Of a stretch of DNA of 33,101 nt, positions 32,964 through 33,101 are shown one piece after another. The position numbers and the translations under genes are program-made. The stretch comes from Cochliopodium minus. Its lineage: Eukaryota; Discosea; Himatismenida; Cochliopodiidae. The notes below the pieces were generated by a model that worked only from the letters and a program-made list of their open reading frames with translations, had not been told where the DNA came from and did no database searches. The stretch lies in NCBI GenBank assembly GCA_024220525.1, contig JAMYWO010000023.1, forward strand, positions 143,120 to 176,220, read 5' to 3'. Position 1 is the first letter of the stretch, and each line of letters starts with the position of its first letter.

Positions 32964-32996
32964 CTTTATATTTAAAATAATTTTTTATACTTGTAT

Positions 32997-33101
32997 TTTA
33001 TTTTTTCATTTTTTTTATTTTTTTATTTTTTCATTTTTTATTTTTTATTTTTTATTTTTTATTTTTTATTTTTTATTTTTTATTTTTTATTTTTTATTTT
33101 T
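32997..33101. repeat. (ATTTTTT)n microsatellite at the window edge
   Basis: Near-perfect repeats of ATTTTTT units run to the last base. They probably belong to an intron or spacer 5' of the Lys-rich membrane-protein gene. Confidence 0.85.

Noticed and set aside
1-33101. Non-standard genetic code
   Set aside because: TAA, TAG and TGA occur only at gene ends, in introns or in shadow frames, and TAA or TGA close the recognised genes at the expected lengths.
1-33101. Transposons, retroelements or virus-derived elements
   Set aside because: No reverse transcriptase, integrase, transposase or capsid-like motif and no long terminal repeats were seen in any frame.

Overview
The window is eukaryotic nuclear DNA. 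Genes are cut by many short, extremely A+T-rich introns (donors mostly GTAAAA/GTAAG, acceptors mostly TTTTAG/AAAG). Coding exons are clearly less A+T-rich, and the standard genetic code fits every gene. CYRI (a Rac1/Scar-WAVE regulator), GH19 enzymes, ankyrin and kelch proteins and asparagine-rich tracts suggest a free-living amoeboid protist, for example Amoebozoa or an Anaeramoeba-like lineage. This is inferred from gene content; nothing in the sequence names the species.

Layout: a divergent Hsp70-like gene (10-2367, minus); a G+C-raised island of unknown nature (about 2575-3002); weak coding remnants (3310-4030); a CDCA7-type zinc-finger gene without a visible 5' end (4300-4907, plus); a 14-exon kelch-phosphatase fusion (5127-11290, minus); a membrane-anchored TKL-like kinase (11589-13144, minus); a metallo-beta-lactamase-fold hydrolase (13561-15077, plus); a partial type I membrane gene (15161-16133, minus) facing a serine carboxypeptidase that lacks its N-terminal half (16374-17865, plus); an ApoL-like membrane protein (18023-18751, plus); an ankyrin protein with an Asn-rich tail (18839-24291, minus); a GT90/CAP10-like glycosyltransferase (24449-26026, plus); CYRI (26726-28114, plus); two tandem GH19 genes with the same 11-exon structure (28332-30073 and 30543-32350, plus); and the 3' part of a Lys-rich membrane-protein gene (32440-32963, minus).

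I assembled exons by hand, checking splice sites, reading phase and family motifs. Most models close exactly in frame: 753, 774, 371, 306, 1110, 312, 230 and 231 aa. The exceptions are the glycosyltransferase, which is one base out at its first junction, and the partial genes.

I see no single pathway or operon-like system. The neighbours are ordinary unrelated eukaryotic genes. The most notable observations are very small exons (4, 9, 10 and 22 nt), the kelch-phosphatase fusion, the face-to-face pair of 5'-incomplete genes across an (AAAAAT)n tract, the mosaic divergence of the GH19 pair, and the unexplained G+C-raised island.
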